DNA of 64,000 bases from Allolobophora icterica. Its lineage: Eukaryota; Annelida; Clitellata; Crassiclitellata; Lumbricidae. The notes beneath the pieces are model-generated. The model was not told where the DNA came from. It did not search any database and worked only from the letters and a program-made list of their open reading frames with translations. Numbering within the stretch: position 1 is the stretch's first letter; the number at the start of each line of letters is the position of its first letter. The stretch spans positions 53,495,670 through 53,559,669 of the forward strand of contig OY744607.1 in assembly GCA_963556255.1 (NCBI GenBank), given 5' to 3'. Made by a program: the position numbers and the translations under genes. Positions 1 through 12,627 of the stretch are shown here, in pieces.

Positions 1-119
1 AATTATGTCGGCTGATTGCTTCGTTACTGATCGTTCAAACGCGGTTCGGTGAGAAAAACAACAATTGCAACAACGATAACAACATTAAGGACAACGGATG
101 AGAGTCAAAAATTTTAAAT

Positions 120-830
<711 letters not shown>

Positions 831-1159
831 TTGAGGATCAGAGACTTAGGCGTAGACTCTGGGGGGTCAGCCGGGGCACGTGCCCCTCCAATAATTGAGG
901 ATCCGGGGCAATGCCCCCCCAAAATCGAGAGGGGTACTTCATCAAATATTAAAATATTATGTTTTAATGTAGACAAATTTCTTCAGAAACAGAAAAACAG
1001 AGACACAGAACTGAAATACTATCATAAAATCATAATGAAAACAAACACTTATTTTTATCTTCAATATCTTCAATATGAAACAAATTTACATGTAAACAAA
1101 ACGCTCCCTATTTCATACGCATTAACGTAACACCGGAAACCTCAACTGACTGTCCAGAC
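831..1159. other. Intergenic sequence with a C/G-rich repeat-like block
   Basis: The block at 868-940 (ggggcacgtgcccctcc and ggggcaatgccccccc) looks like a fragment of a mobile element end. AT-rich afterwards. No gene seen. Confidence 0.5.
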
Positions 1160-1477
1160 CAGAGGTGAACATTTTTGGGATTTTGGTTTTAAACAAAAAA
1201 AGAAAACCACAAAATTTGTTTTTTTTGTTAAAAAAATAATAAATTTCATATTTTTGTAGAAGTTACTTTAATAACATTGATTTAATGATTTTTTAATTTT
1301 CGGAAATCGCAACTGAATTAAATTGAGTTGGAGCTCTTGTTCATGCCATTTTTCAGGATTTTTTTATCCGAAAATCTTAAAAACAACCAAAACAACAAAA
1401 ACCATGAAAAACAAAAAACGAAAAAAACAACAACAAAAACAACTTTTCATCTTGAAAAACTTTTTTTTGCACCTCTG
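1160..1477. mobile_element. hAT-type MITE, TSD GTCCAGAC
   Basis: Ends CAGAGGTG and CACCTCTG. Perfect 8-bp TSD GTCCAGAC at 1152-1159 and 1478-1485. 318 bp, AT-rich, no transposase. Confidence 0.88.
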
Positions 1478-1519
1478 GTCCAGACCCTATGCCCCCCAAT
1501 ATTTTGGACAAGTTTACGC

Positions 1520-1810
1520 CAGTGATCAGAGAACAGGAGAGGAGGAAGAGGAGGCCGAGATGGAGGGGAAGGAGAGATAGGTGGAGAAAGGCGAAGGCGA
1601 GGAGAGGAGATGTGGAAGGAGGAGTACGACAGGAGAAGGGGAAAGGCAGAATAAGAAGCGGAGGTGACGGAAGAGGATAAGAAAGAGCAGAAGGAAGAGC
1701 AGAAGGAAGAGAAGGAAGAGGAGAAGGAAGAGGAGAAGGAAGAGGACGAGGACAGGAGAAGAGGACACGAAGGAGGAGGAAGCGGGAGAGTTTCAGATGA
1801 AGAAGAATTA
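1520..1810. repeat. Polypurine tract
   Basis: GAAGAG/GGAGAAGGA units on +. Confidence 0.85.
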
Positions 1811-1850
1811 AGAGACAAGAGACTGATTCTGAAATTATTTTTACTTTTTT

Positions 1851-2036
1851 ATTATCATAAATTTATTAAGCGCCACTATCTAATAACCAAGCATCAGTCG
1901 ATGGCGCTGAGCAATTATGAGTGAAGGACTTACTCAAGGTCCCTACGTACCTAGTAACCGTCTCAGGAGAGGACGATCGAACCCGTATGCTACGCGTTAC
2001 AAGGCGAGCGCTCTAACCACTGCAATTGGATGCCAT
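1851..2036 (-). mobile_element. SINE copy (minus)
   Basis: Body ttaagcgccactatctaat through ctgagcaattatgagtgaag, then box B read on minus as acgggttcgatcgtcc and the box A region. Close match to copies at 34101 and 62905. Confidence 0.85.
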
Positions 2037-3503
2037 GTCCATCGAAGAAGAGGCAGGTGACAGGAAATTGATTCTGATAAGCAATTCTGCAGCTGGCTAT
2101 TAGTGTGCCCATCCAAGTCTTAGGGGACGGGCAATATATGCGTCCAAACACTCCAACAAATTAAGGACTAACGAGGCAAATCGGCCGCAGGAGTGGCATA
2201 CAGCGATAGTGGATTGAACGACGGATTTGGTGAAAGGTGAAACGCTTCTTAGAAATCAATGGCGCAGACGATTCGCTTCGGGTATTGGGCTTCAATGCAC
2301 GGGCATGCGTTCCTAAGTCTTGCCGATGATTATCGGAGGGCGTACTCGGGGCGATAATGGAAAGCATCCAATATTGTTTTCCGTGGTTTCCAGCACCAAT
2401 GACTAGAGTTGTATAAATACTGGATGCTGCATGAATCCGTTCATCCTCCCATCCCTTCTATCTTTATCGGTTATTCACAATCCAATCACTTCTGTAGAAG
2501 ATCGACAGCGTGGACTCGTCTCGGATTAGACACGGATTGGATACAGCCCTTCGTCTTGCCCTGCGCTTGGATTGCGAGGGCTTATTCTAAAGTGCAGCTG
2601 GACACAAAATGTGTAGTTGAGAAAGAAATTTGTGCAGTTAAAATTAAGATGTTGTGCAGTTACTTTTTGTAGACCTAATTGTATAAACTAACGAAAGCAG
2701 CTAATAATGGAATATTTAAACCAAGCTCTTGGTTCGCCGAGTCCGAAATAAGCCAAATAACGATTAGTCAAACGAGATTAAACACAAGCAGTACCGGTAG
2801 TTGCAGTTGGCAGTTTGTAACATAAAAAATTTAAAACGAAACAGTTACGAATAAGTCGGACCATAGGGCTTTCTTGCTTTTGTGGCTGCAATTTGGCAAG
2901 TCGTATACAAGAGAAATCGCAAATGCATAGAGCGTCTCCCAACTTCCCAATTAAGCTATTCCACACCAAGGCGAGCATAATTAACTTCAGAGATCAAAAT
3001 GCTTTTGGATCTGCAACAGTGGCGGTGTTATGTCTATCTTGAACAAAAGATTCGTCGCATTCTGCCTGTTCGCTTCCGGAAACTGCAAGTATCCCCCTTA
3101 AAACTTTGTTGTGTCTTTTGTTCTACAGTAGGCTATGCGCTCGTTTTTGCAGCCGCACAAGCACGTGTACGGAAGTACACTCTTAAATTTGCCAAGGTAT
3201 GTCAGCCGAATCCGCGGACATAAGAACTAAAATTCATAGGTAAAAATTAGCTTCCTAAGCCTTGATCTGTTCCACGTAAATCTTCATGGTTATCCGAATG
3301 TAGGTAATTTGCCTTAAGATATCAAGCCTATTCTTCTTTGAATGCTGCTGGTGATTTGAATTAGCACGCCTGTGGTTCACCTACAGAAATTGCCTTATAT
3401 AGGTTGGCGCATACAGACAGCAGCTGCGATAGTTCGCTCATTTCAAGTCAATGCTCAGTCCAGCCAACTTAGCACGATTGCTCAGATCTGGTCTGCGCGC
3501 TGT
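2037..3503. other. No recognised feature
   Basis: Mixed-composition unique-looking sequence. Short open frames on both strands lack family motifs or convincing splice context. Confidence 0.5.
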
Positions 3504-3721
3504 AGCTACAACTTTGGCCGCATAATTAAATATTCATTATGCGAACTGGGCCTGTCAATGATGCATAGCGGAATCTTGTTTGATCTCTGTAGCTGCAACT
3601 TTGGCTGCCTATGTAAATATTCATTATGCGAACTGGGCCTGTCAATGATGTATAGCGGAATCTTGTTTGATCTCTGTAGCTGCAACTTTGGCTGTCTATG
3701 TAAATATCCAGTATGCGAACT
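3504..3721 (+). repeat. 87-bp tandem repeat, 2.5 copies
   Basis: Copies start at 3504, 3591 and 3678 (AGCTGCAACTTTGGCTG type). Being a multiple of three, it keeps a frame open on both strands, but no known domain results. Confidence 0.95.
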
Positions 3722-3876
3722 ACGGGCAAATATGGGATAGTTAACACTACGCTGAACCAACGAGACGCATGTGTGCCTGTATAGCTGTGTTAACTTATTC
3801 ATAGTTTATGTAGCTCGCCTATATTGTTAGATCGGCATAGCTTCAGATGTGGCAGCTTTCTTCACATAGGTCATTC

Positions 3877-3945
3877 ATTCATTCATTCTGGAAATTTATA
3901 TAGCGCCTCTTCAAAAGACCTACTCAGAGGTCTCTTGAAAAAAAC
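3877..3945 (-). mobile_element. LINE 3' tail fragment (minus)
   Basis: (TTCA)n, then tttatatagcgcctcttcaa, the reverse of the ttgaagaggcgctatataaa ending found on many LINE copies here. Confidence 0.7.
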
Positions 3946-4860
3946 TTATTCATATTTGATGAAGCTTATTATCATGAATGGCACATGAAAATTTGTCACG
4001 AATTTCATCCCCCGCCTTTTATATAGAAGCATTCTCATTCAATCTGACTAATTCTCAAATCTCGCTAGCACATACATTTCTTTGTCATAGCACTGGAAAT
4101 ATATACTTTATTATTTATTATTTCATTATAAATATTATCGCTTTAGACTGTTGTAAGCTGTGATGCGGTGTGTCATCCTTCGTTGATTTATAATAAACGA
4201 ATAATAAACGAATATACATATACGTGAAATATTGCATAACGTGAAAACATTTAACGTCGGGTGAAAGTTCATACGTGATGTCAAATGAAACTATCAAATG
4301 TAAAAATTATTCCACATCAAGATATATTACAGGGTTGCCACTCTTTGATCGAAATGAACTCTCTGCCTTTTCCATGACTTGGAAAAATTTCCAGCATGAC
4401 GAAAAACCGGTTTTTCAACTGAAAAGGCTTTACATTGCTGAAAAAAGCCAGCATTTTATTTTTAACTTAATAGGCCTACTTTAATATGGGTCTTCAATCG
4501 CTGCAGTGAACTTATTACGATAATTATTCACGCTAAAAATAGTGTTTCATGTAGGCCTAACAGTAATATTGCAAGGATGGTATTATATTGAACTAACAAG
4601 TTTAAACTTTATAATACGTAATAATAAGTGTTCACACACGGCAGGCCTAACATACTTTTGCAGAAAAATCCGAGACACGACAAAAGTGTGTAAAAATTGC
4701 CAAAAACTAAACATTCCATGACTTTTCCAACACTTTAACATCAAAAATAAATGTAACTTCAAAACACTTCAAATATCTAGAGCATGCACACAAAATTTCT
4801 TAAATAAATAAACAATTATTTGATTTGATTTGATCGTTGTTCATAAGAAATAGGCCCTAA
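3946..4860. other. AT-rich sequence without recognised features
   Basis: No splice-consistent coding blocks. A short AATAAACG duplication at 4190-4212. Confidence 0.5.
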
Positions 4861-5026
4861 TGTTTAAATTATGAGCTACAATGTAAATCGGACAACTGCA
4901 GCACTTTTGTTCCGCTGTTGTCCTGGTGGGTGGCTGTTCTATACACCGTCCTCTGCAGGAGACTTTGCAGCGTCGGGAATTTTAACATAAAAAATACAGA
5001 AAGTTTCAAGAATATCTCCACTGCAA

Positions 5027-5218
5027 TCATTGCGTTGGACACTCCAAAGTAAATATCCCGAGAATCACGGCGTAGAAACAGGACCCGTCGTCGAGGTTGC
5101 TCGGGTCCTGGATGAGCGCAACTACATGGGGTAGCAGCCACAACCCCTTCTGCTCCAGATTATCGGCCTTCTCCTTGTACTGATCGAGACATACTTGAAC
5201 CAGGCTGTTAAAGTACAT
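5027..5218 (-). CDS. Possible isolated coding exon, unknown
   Basis: Minus-strand frame reading YKEKADNLEQKGLWLLPHVV, then ALIQDPSNLDDGSCF, with balanced amino acid composition and higher GC than the AT-rich flanks. An acceptor-like CTTTAACAG lies just upstream on minus, but I see no clear donor or partner exon. I do not recognise the family. It may be a lone exon, a processed fragment or chance. Confidence 0.3.
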   Translation of the reverse strand: MYFNSLVQVCLDQYKEKADNLEQKGLWLLPHVVALIQDPSNLDDGSCFYAVILGIFTLECPTQ

Positions 5219-5551
5219 ATAAGAAAAACCAAAATTAATATTTTGCTTTCATAGAAATACACATAGCGTTCATAGATAGGGTTACGGGAGTTGATCCGCG
5301 TTCCTTATGCTCTCCTGGCCATGAGTGTTGCCACTACTTTATTCCCCCTCCCATAGGAGGGGGATAGAGTAATTTCTAGGACAACAAAAATTCTAGAAAA
5401 ACAATGTCTAGAAAAACAAATACTTGGTATACATGCCATTCATGTATGTTAAATTGCTGGCAAACCATCACCTGTGTTGATTTGAACTGTATTCAGTTGC
5501 ATAAATTTCATTCACATGACTGCAGCTGTCTGTGTTTCATAGTTATGTTTA

Positions 5552-5563
5552 TAATCATCATCG

Positions 5564-5642
<79 letters not shown>

Positions 5643-5643
5643 A
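5552..5643 (+). repeat. (ATC)n microsatellite
   Basis: Near-pure CAT triplets. Confidence 0.97.
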
Positions 5644-6570
5644 CAGCACCAAATTAGAGACAAGTCTGACTCGAAGTCTCAAGTCATTGAGTCAAGTCTG
5701 CAACTGCAGCAGAATCTTACTGTCTCGTGAAAATTGTTGTTTCAACCAATTTGAAATTGTTATAGGCTAAGTGAAACAAAAGACTACAATTTCTGTATAC
5801 CAGCCACATGCCACACATGTTATAAATTAAATAATCAGAGTCATAACGATTGATTCCAACTACAACATAGCACCTCAGGGCATATTTTGTCCTGTGCAAC
5901 CGTTGAAATATGTTTACATAAAAATCCGACTATATATATATTTGAAATAATAATTCAAGTCAAATACAATGATCTGAAAAATTGCACAATAACTATCCAA
6001 AAAATATCCGTCAGCAAAAGAAGAGACTCCCATGTAATTTCTTGATCTACAACGGAAATTAAAATAGCACATTTTTTTAATTTTAATAATCGTAGAATAT
6101 TAGGGTTACAATAAAAACCTCATTGACTGGCGTTGGTCGCTTTCGTAATGCATCACTTTAAAGTTAAACTACTTAAAACCTGCATTATTTTTTCAAAATT
6201 GTACGTAAGTAAGCTTACTTCAGTAAAATGTTTAGTTTACCCTAATTCATCAACCATCCTAGTTAAGCTCATTACGGCGGATTTACACAGTGCCTAATGC
6301 TACTGCGCACGTGCAACAAATCAATGAATTGAATAATATCATAAATTATTATAAAATATAATTTTATTAAAGGTACCGTAACTTACCGTTTATTCTGTCG
6401 TACAATGATGCTAAATTCCACTCCTGTAGCTTGGAAAGAAATTTATTTTCCATCACCATTGTAAATCTTCCTATGCTAGTGAACTCGACGTGGTGAACGA
6501 AACAATGTGAACTGAGATGCGTTCGAGGGAAACGCAGCTAATGAGTTGAGGTTTATCCTAAAAGTTGCTC
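5644..6570. other. No recognised feature
   Basis: AT-rich. Scattered short frames only. Confidence 0.5.
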
Positions 6571-6579
6571 TCTTCTCAA

Positions 6580-6606
6580 CTGTCTGTCTGTCTGTCTGTC
6601 TGTCTT

Positions 6607-6641
<35 letters not shown>

Positions 6642-6642
6642 T

Positions 6643-6715
<73 letters not shown>

Positions 6716-6716
6716 A
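6580..6716 (+). repeat. (TGTC)n microsatellite with shared downstream flank
   Basis: CTGT units. The following about 60 bp (gaaccgttag, cagatcat, ttatcaccttatacga) recurs after the array at 8371-8555. Confidence 0.95.
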
Positions 6717-6944
6717 TCGGGAACCGTTAGGGTAACCACCACAGATCATAGTTATCACCTTATACGATCCTATAGGGGCCTACTGGACGAAGAGCGGAAG
6801 ACCTACAGAGAAGATAATCAATCAATATCCATGGGCTCATCGCCCGTAGGTGTCTGATGCCTTGCTCCTAGAGAAGATAACGGCTCTATAATGAGTAGGC
6901 AATTACTACTGACCACATATGCATATGTACGTCGGAATATAGGC

Positions 6945-7130
6945 ATAATGGTATATATATATATATATAGATATATATATATATATATATGTGTACGTGT
7001 TCGTATATCTATAGATGTATAGGTGTGTATATAGCCTATTTGGGTCTATATATGTACGAGTGTACATGTACGTGTATATATGTATATATGTAAATATATG
7101 TGTCTGTATGTTTACGTATGCGTATGTAGA
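6945..7130 (+). repeat. AT/GT-rich tract
   Basis: (TA)n runs and TGTATA units. Confidence 0.85.
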
Positions 7131-7143
7131 TCTAGGCATGTAT

Positions 7144-7922
7144 CAGTCTTGTTGTCAACACCTTAAACCTCAAGACCAAGACCAAGACCTTGAGCCTCAA
7201 GACCAAGACTTTGAACCTCAAGACCACGACCAAGACTTTGAACCTCAAGACCAAGACCAAGACCGAGACAAAGACCCAAAAAGTCGCATTCATATCCAGA
7301 CTTCAATTGCTTACTAAACTCTGTCAAGTCGGAATACTCGCTATTTTAATGAAAACGATTTATTAAAGCAAATTAACTCTGCAGCGAATTCCAAATTCGT
7401 ATGTACAAAAGCCTTTCATGCGAACATAACAAAATGCCTTTTGTACAAACCGATTCGATCAGAATTTTCTGACCAAGACGTGCCTTGTGGGGCCTCATAA
7501 AAATTCTGCTATGTGAAAAAATACGTTCTACAGGTTCTGAAATCGCTAGCACACACAGCAGCTTTTCAAGCACCTGATGTAAATGTACAAATCCTGAGTG
7601 TTTTGAAATCATTTTATGGTAAATAACCGGAAGTCAAAATAATTGTCCAAAACAACGGTAAAGCCTCATTCACACCTCATTCATATATACTAAAGCAATT
7701 GTATTAATAATTATTGAATACACTTTTAAAATTCTTGCTTGGGGTTAAATGACTGTTCGTATTGACAAAAGTCTTGGTCTTGCAAGACCAAGACCAAGAC
7801 TTTGAACCTCAAGACCAAGACCAAGACTTTTGGTCTCAAGACCAAGACCAAGACCAAGACTTTTAAAAACGAACTCGAGTGCACTCGAGACCAAGACCTT
7901 GGTCTCGAGAACAACAAAACTG
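7144..7922. mobile_element. hAT-type DNA transposon, non-autonomous, copy 1
   Basis: Ends CAGTCTTGTTGTC and AACAACAAAACTG. Subterminal arrays of ACCAAG units on both sides. The interior is homologous to the element at 19142-20048. The TSD is imperfect (CATGTA shared with a one-base offset). Confidence 0.85.
7373..7612 (-). pseudogene. hAT transposase C-terminal remnant
   Basis: Minus-strand frame containing SEPVERIFSHSRIFMRPHKA, which matches the conserved hAT C-terminal dimerisation motif (SxxxVERxFSxxGxxMRPxRA). The rest of the transposase (DDE core, BED finger) is absent. Copy 2 keeps a decayed version (RIFMRPTRH at about 19545-19570). Confidence 0.8.
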
Positions 7923-8370
7923 CATGTAATATATATTTAGGTTCGTGTATATGGGTGTGTAGGTGTATGTATGTCTTTATATGTATGACTATATGTAGGG
8001 CCTATATGTACATATTTGTATGTGCGCAGGCATGGGTAGATAGACATGCAGACATACAGGTCGTTTCCTCCTCCCTCGCCTTCTCTTTTCCATGCCTCAT
8101 AAATTATCGTCCATCGTCTCAAAAAACACTACAAGCCACCATGGTAGACAGTCATACATTGCAAACTGATGTTTAAGGCCCATTCTTCCATTGTATCTTT
8201 CTATTTTCTGAAGAAGACCAAACCACTCAAAAATAGGAACAAAGAAATCGATACCAGCTACATAATAGTAACGGTCTACTATAAACATAAAAATCTAAGA
8301 AACCGTCTTACATCATCTAGACATTTGTTGAGGGACTTGCGGCTAATAATAAAACCATACAACCACCACT
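7923..8370. other. No recognised feature
   Basis: Short GTATAT-rich stretch, then unique-looking sequence. Confidence 0.5.
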
Positions 8371-8465
8371 GTCTCTGTCTCTGTCTCTGTCTCTGTCTCT
8401 GTCTCTGCCTCTGCCTCTGCCTGTCTGTCTGTCTGTGTGTCTGTCTGTGTGTCTGTCTGTCTGGG

Positions 8466-8555
<90 letters not shown>
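8371..8555 (+). repeat. (TCTG)n / (TGTC)n / (TC)n compound microsatellite
   Basis: TCTCTG hexamers, then CTGT, then TC. Followed by the same flank as the array at 6580. Confidence 0.96.
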
Positions 8556-8676
8556 AGAACCGTTAGATAATAACCGCGACAGATCTTATCACCTTTTACG
8601 ACCCTATATACCGACAAAAGATGGTAACCAACGCAGCGGAGTGACAGAACACCTGCAAAGAAGGTCCACAGCTCAA

Positions 8677-8759
<83 letters not shown>
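8677..8759 (+). repeat. (TTA)n microsatellite at a LINE end
   Basis: Pure TTA, abutting the 3' end of the minus-strand LINE fragment and forming its (TAA)n tail. Confidence 0.95.
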
Positions 8760-9190
8760 TGAGGTCTTATATAGCGCGCCTTCAAGGTTATCTACTCAGG
8801 TGCGCTCCCAGTCCAACCACGGTCAAACATGACAGTCTTAAGACAAGAGTAGAACAGAGAAGAGCAATCGATTGGGGTCAAGCGCAGCGCTACTGGAAGC
8901 CCATTCCAGGTCGCTGGGCCAGAGACAGAGAAGGCACGGTGTTGCCGGATAGCAGTCCGTGCACGGGGGACAAAGAGCTCAGCCTGTGCTGCAGAGCGAA
9001 GTGAACCACGACGCTGGACAGCCAAAGTGGAGCAGCAAAGCTCCCGGAGGTAAGGAGGAGCCAAACCCTCCAGGGACCGCCGAACCAGAGCAGAGACCCG
9101 ATAAGCAATGCGCTGCGGGTAGGGGAGCCAGTGGAGCACCTCCCGCATGTACTCCGAGACCCGGCCAAATTTGGGGATGCCACCCACCAG
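8760..9190 (-). mobile_element. LINE (CR1/L2-like) C-terminal fragment
   Basis: Minus frame: YMREVLHWLPYPQRIAYRVS, GLAPPYLREL, LFVPRARTAI, GPATWNGLPVALR and FYSCLKTVMF, the classic C-terminal end of a non-LTR reverse transcriptase ORF. 5' truncated. Confidence 0.88.
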
Positions 9191-9523
9191 CCGGGCAGCC
9201 GTGCGTAATTAGACATAATGAGCAGATAATGACCACGCATCCACGCATCTCTTGGCCTGTGTGTGGGAGTGCACGTGTTTGTATATATGGCATGTATATG
9301 CATGAGTATGTGCGTGTATATGTATACATGTATCATGTATGTAGGTATAATAGCCTATGTATACGCGTAATCGTAATCTCTAAATTTCTACAGTGCTCAC
9401 AAAAGCGAAGTCGCTATTCACAGGCGCCTGTATGTGAAGAGCGTGTGAATCATTATGTTCCCAGTTCACGCGTGATTCGTATTCTTCCTTGCATGTGTAA
9501 AACTTATGTAATTTTTCCATGTT

Positions 9524-9575
9524 GCGGTGTTGTAATTTTCCACAATATGCTGATTTGGTTAATACGCCCCGACGC

Positions 9576-9618
<43 letters not shown>

Positions 9619-10175
9619 GTATATATATATATGTATGTGTGGTAACCGGACCATTGATCACAGGACCATTGATCATAGGGCTATTGATCATAGGACGTTT
9701 GGTCACAAGGACCATTGATCATTAGGACCATTGATCATAGGACTGTTGGTCATAAGATGTTTGGTATAGAAACCAAAACTCAGTATGTACGTAGATACAT
9801 ACATACATACATAGATACAGACATACATACATACATGTATACATACAAGTATACATACATGCATACATACATGCATACATAAATGCAGACATACATGCAT
9901 ACATACATACATGCATACATACATACATACAGACATACATGCATACATGCATACATACATACATACATACATACATACAGACATACATACATACATGTAT
10001 GTATACATATATGCATACATACCTGGAAACATCCATACATGATCAACAGTCCTATGATCAATGGTCCTAATGATCAATAGTCCTGTAATCAATAGTCCTG
10101 TGATCAATGGTCCGCAAATCGCGGTGTTGTAATTTTCCGCATTATGCTGATTTGGTTAATACGCCCCGATGCACA

Positions 10176-10200
<25 letters not shown>
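9524..10200. repeat. Nested direct repeat / inverted repeat structure
   Basis: A direct repeat of about 65 bp (GCGGTGTTGTAATTTTCC, then GATTTGGTTAATACGCCCCG and a TA tract) at 9524-9600 and 10121-10205 encloses inverted arms of GGACCATTGATCATA-type units (9645-9755 and 10040-10113) around an ATACAT microsatellite. Confidence 0.85.
9788..10040 (+). repeat. (ATAC)n microsatellite core
   Basis: CATA units with GCATAC and CAGACATA variants, about 250 bp. Confidence 0.95.
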
Positions 10201-10217
<17 letters not shown>

Positions 10218-10317
10218 AACAAAGAACTGTTTTTAGAATAATTTAGTTGTTAATCCAAGTGCGGATAATATTATTAAATGATTAAATCATTTCATATATC
10301 GTGCAGCCTATTTCATG

Positions 10318-10420
10318 ATACTCGTAATCGTAATTTCAAAACTTGTAAAGCGCCACTCGAAGGCCAAGCGCAGGGCTTCGCCTATTAACGAGCGCTCCAC
10401 AGCCAATCAATGCTGTCCAA
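10318..10420 (-). mobile_element. LINE 3' tail fragment (minus)
   Basis: CTCGTAATCGTAAT, gcgccactcgaaggcc and aagcgcagggc, as at 31965 and 55280. Confidence 0.55.
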
Positions 10421-10815
10421 ATAACTGATGTTAATAAGTTATTTTTGGAACAAAGCGCTTTAGGCAGGACTGCATATAGCGGCTGCCGATAAATGCTGTT
10501 CAAGTGAACTAAGAGTATAGTTGATACGCCAATCCTACACGGCCAAGTGGCGATACTATTTCAGCAAAATTTCATAGCCTGCACGCGCGTTCGGAAAAGA
10601 TATACAGACAAACGCTTTGTCAGGAAACGTTAGTGCAAAGTGATTACCACTGTGCTAAGCACCCATGCATTTTTAGCAGAATTATCATAACGCAAGTTAC
10701 CGCTTTCAGCTAAAGTTTGCTGACTAAACTAAATTTTCTGTTGCAAAAGCAATTTTTTATAGTTCGATAAAGATTATCATGATAACTGAGAAAATCGTAG
10801 CTGAGAAAACTCTGC
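10421..10815. other. No recognised feature
   Basis: Unique-looking, AT-moderate sequence. Confidence 0.5.
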
Positions 10816-10817
10816 AG

Positions 10818-11050
10818 TTTTAAGAGTGTAGAAGCAGAAGGAGCAGGAGAACGAGGAGGAGGAGAAGAAGAAGACTGAGAAAGACAAGTAGAAAAAGAAG
10901 AAGCAGAAATAAGGAAGAGAAGAAGGAGTAGCAGAACACGAAGATGAAGAAGGAGAAGTAGCAAACAAAATAGCAGAAGGAGGAGACAAAGGAGGAGAAG
11001 GAGGAGGAGGAGAAGAAAGAAAAGAAGAGGAGAATAAGAAACGAAAAGGC
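10818..11050. repeat. Polypurine tract
   Basis: GGAGAAGAAG-type units on +. Confidence 0.85.
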
Positions 11051-12354
11051 TGAAGTAGGGGTATGAGATTAATGAAAAGAACCTGAAGAAACGGTGGACG
11101 AGTTGCAGATGCTATTGAACAGTGGCAGCGATCTTGTTTGACAGGCCTGGTGGGGGGGGCATTTTTAACTGATCTGGTCAAAAGAGAGGTTTTAACTGAT
11201 CTGGTCAAAAAAGAGGTCAAACAAATTTACCTGAGCGGCGAAAAAATGTCATGACCTTTTTTGGTGTTTCTTCAAAATTTTGGGGGTACGATGTATGGCG
11301 TGTCCCTCCCCACTTAAGGGTGGGGGTCTTGTCCCCCCTCAACCCCCCGGGATCGCCGACCACGCTATTGAACGTCCGCGTAATGCTCTCAGATACGGTA
11401 GGTTAGAACAGAGAAACCGCTGTCTTGGAAGCCCCCCGTCGTAAGTATTAACAGACTAAATTTTGAATTTGCCTTTGAATCTTCCATTGAGCTCCACATC
11501 TCAGCGGCCTCTATCGGTGCTGAGCCGCCAATGCACACGCTAAGGTAGCAACAATAAACGAGAAAAAATCTTTTGCTCTCTGTTGGGTTTGAACTGCTAT
11601 GTGCAACATTCATGAATCCTTTTAAATGTCCCGACTGTGAGTCTACTTAGGGTTACTACAACGCAATCTTTGATATTCACGGGATTGTGTTCGTCATTGT
11701 ATATCATCAGAAACAGATGCACACGCACATGACACACAACTAAATCACACATTTTGACATGTAGGCCTATAACAAAGCGATTGCCTTCTTTTACTAGTCT
11801 AGGGTGGAGAATCGTAATCCGATCATAGCGCTACAGGGCTGAATTTCACTCAGAATGTTTTTGTGCGCTGAGGCTCAGTCTGTTTTTGATCAGACATAAG
11901 CGCGTGAATGCCTTCAGTAAGAAACTGAAGCCTAAGCCTTTGAATGGGAAAGCTTACCCGGATTGTTCTCACAGTTCAATTTCCTTTTCTGTCTTTGCAA
12001 GTTGCAACAACTCTATAGGCCTACTTCGCTTCCAAACACTGGCGATCGTTGAACTCTGTTTTACTTATTCCTTAGGTTTTAGGCCAGGATGCCGTTTTAT
12101 GAATCGTCTTTGAACAGCCTTAATTAATTATGTCCACTCGTGAGCCATAAAATTGAAATAATAATATGCACTAAAAATTGCAAAAAATGAGGCGAATTCA
12201 CTGTTTGAAATGTCATATCTTATTAATTAGCTTCAGGGAGCGAACCCCTTGACCAAGGACTCTGCCCCTGGACCCCACTGGGGCACCGCCTCCAGACCCC
12301 CTAATTCGCCTCTTATGTGCAGTTGAGCAAATTCCTTAGAATAAGCCCGGGCCT
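11051..12354. other. Intergenic, possible decayed element fragments
   Basis: A 32-bp duplication (taactgatctggtcaaaa) at about 11166-11213. C-rich blocks at 11300-11360 and 12230-12310 resemble MITE ends, but no TSD was found. No gene seen. Confidence 0.45.
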
Positions 12355-12500
12355 GCGCTATAGAAGTTTGGAGATTACGATTACGTCCTAATTCCACCCG
12401 AAGACTACTTCTCCGATCCTATTCCGCAATAAATCTTCTCTGCCCTTCCGTCAACTTATCGCTAAAATATGCTAATCGCTCCATAATATTAATAATATTT
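12355..12500 (-). mobile_element. LINE fragment
   Basis: Contains ttggagattacgattacg and ctgcccttccgtcaactta, similar to the LINE at 40225-40620. Confidence 0.45.
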
Positions 12501-12627
12501 ATTCTTTAATTAAGCGCCTGCAAACGCACTGCGCTGTACATGTAGGCTACATATATTATGCGATAAATCTTAACTACTAACAGAACAGACAGCCTGCAAT
12601 ACACGGCGCAAATTGTAGCCTACAAAG

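Noticed and set aside
9703..10107. Met-Tyr-Val-Cys repeat frames on minus
   Set aside because: ATAC microsatellite inside the nested repeat; not protein-coding.
11130..11370. C-rich block as a transposon
   Set aside because: Looks like a MITE end, but no matching opposite end or TSD could be found.
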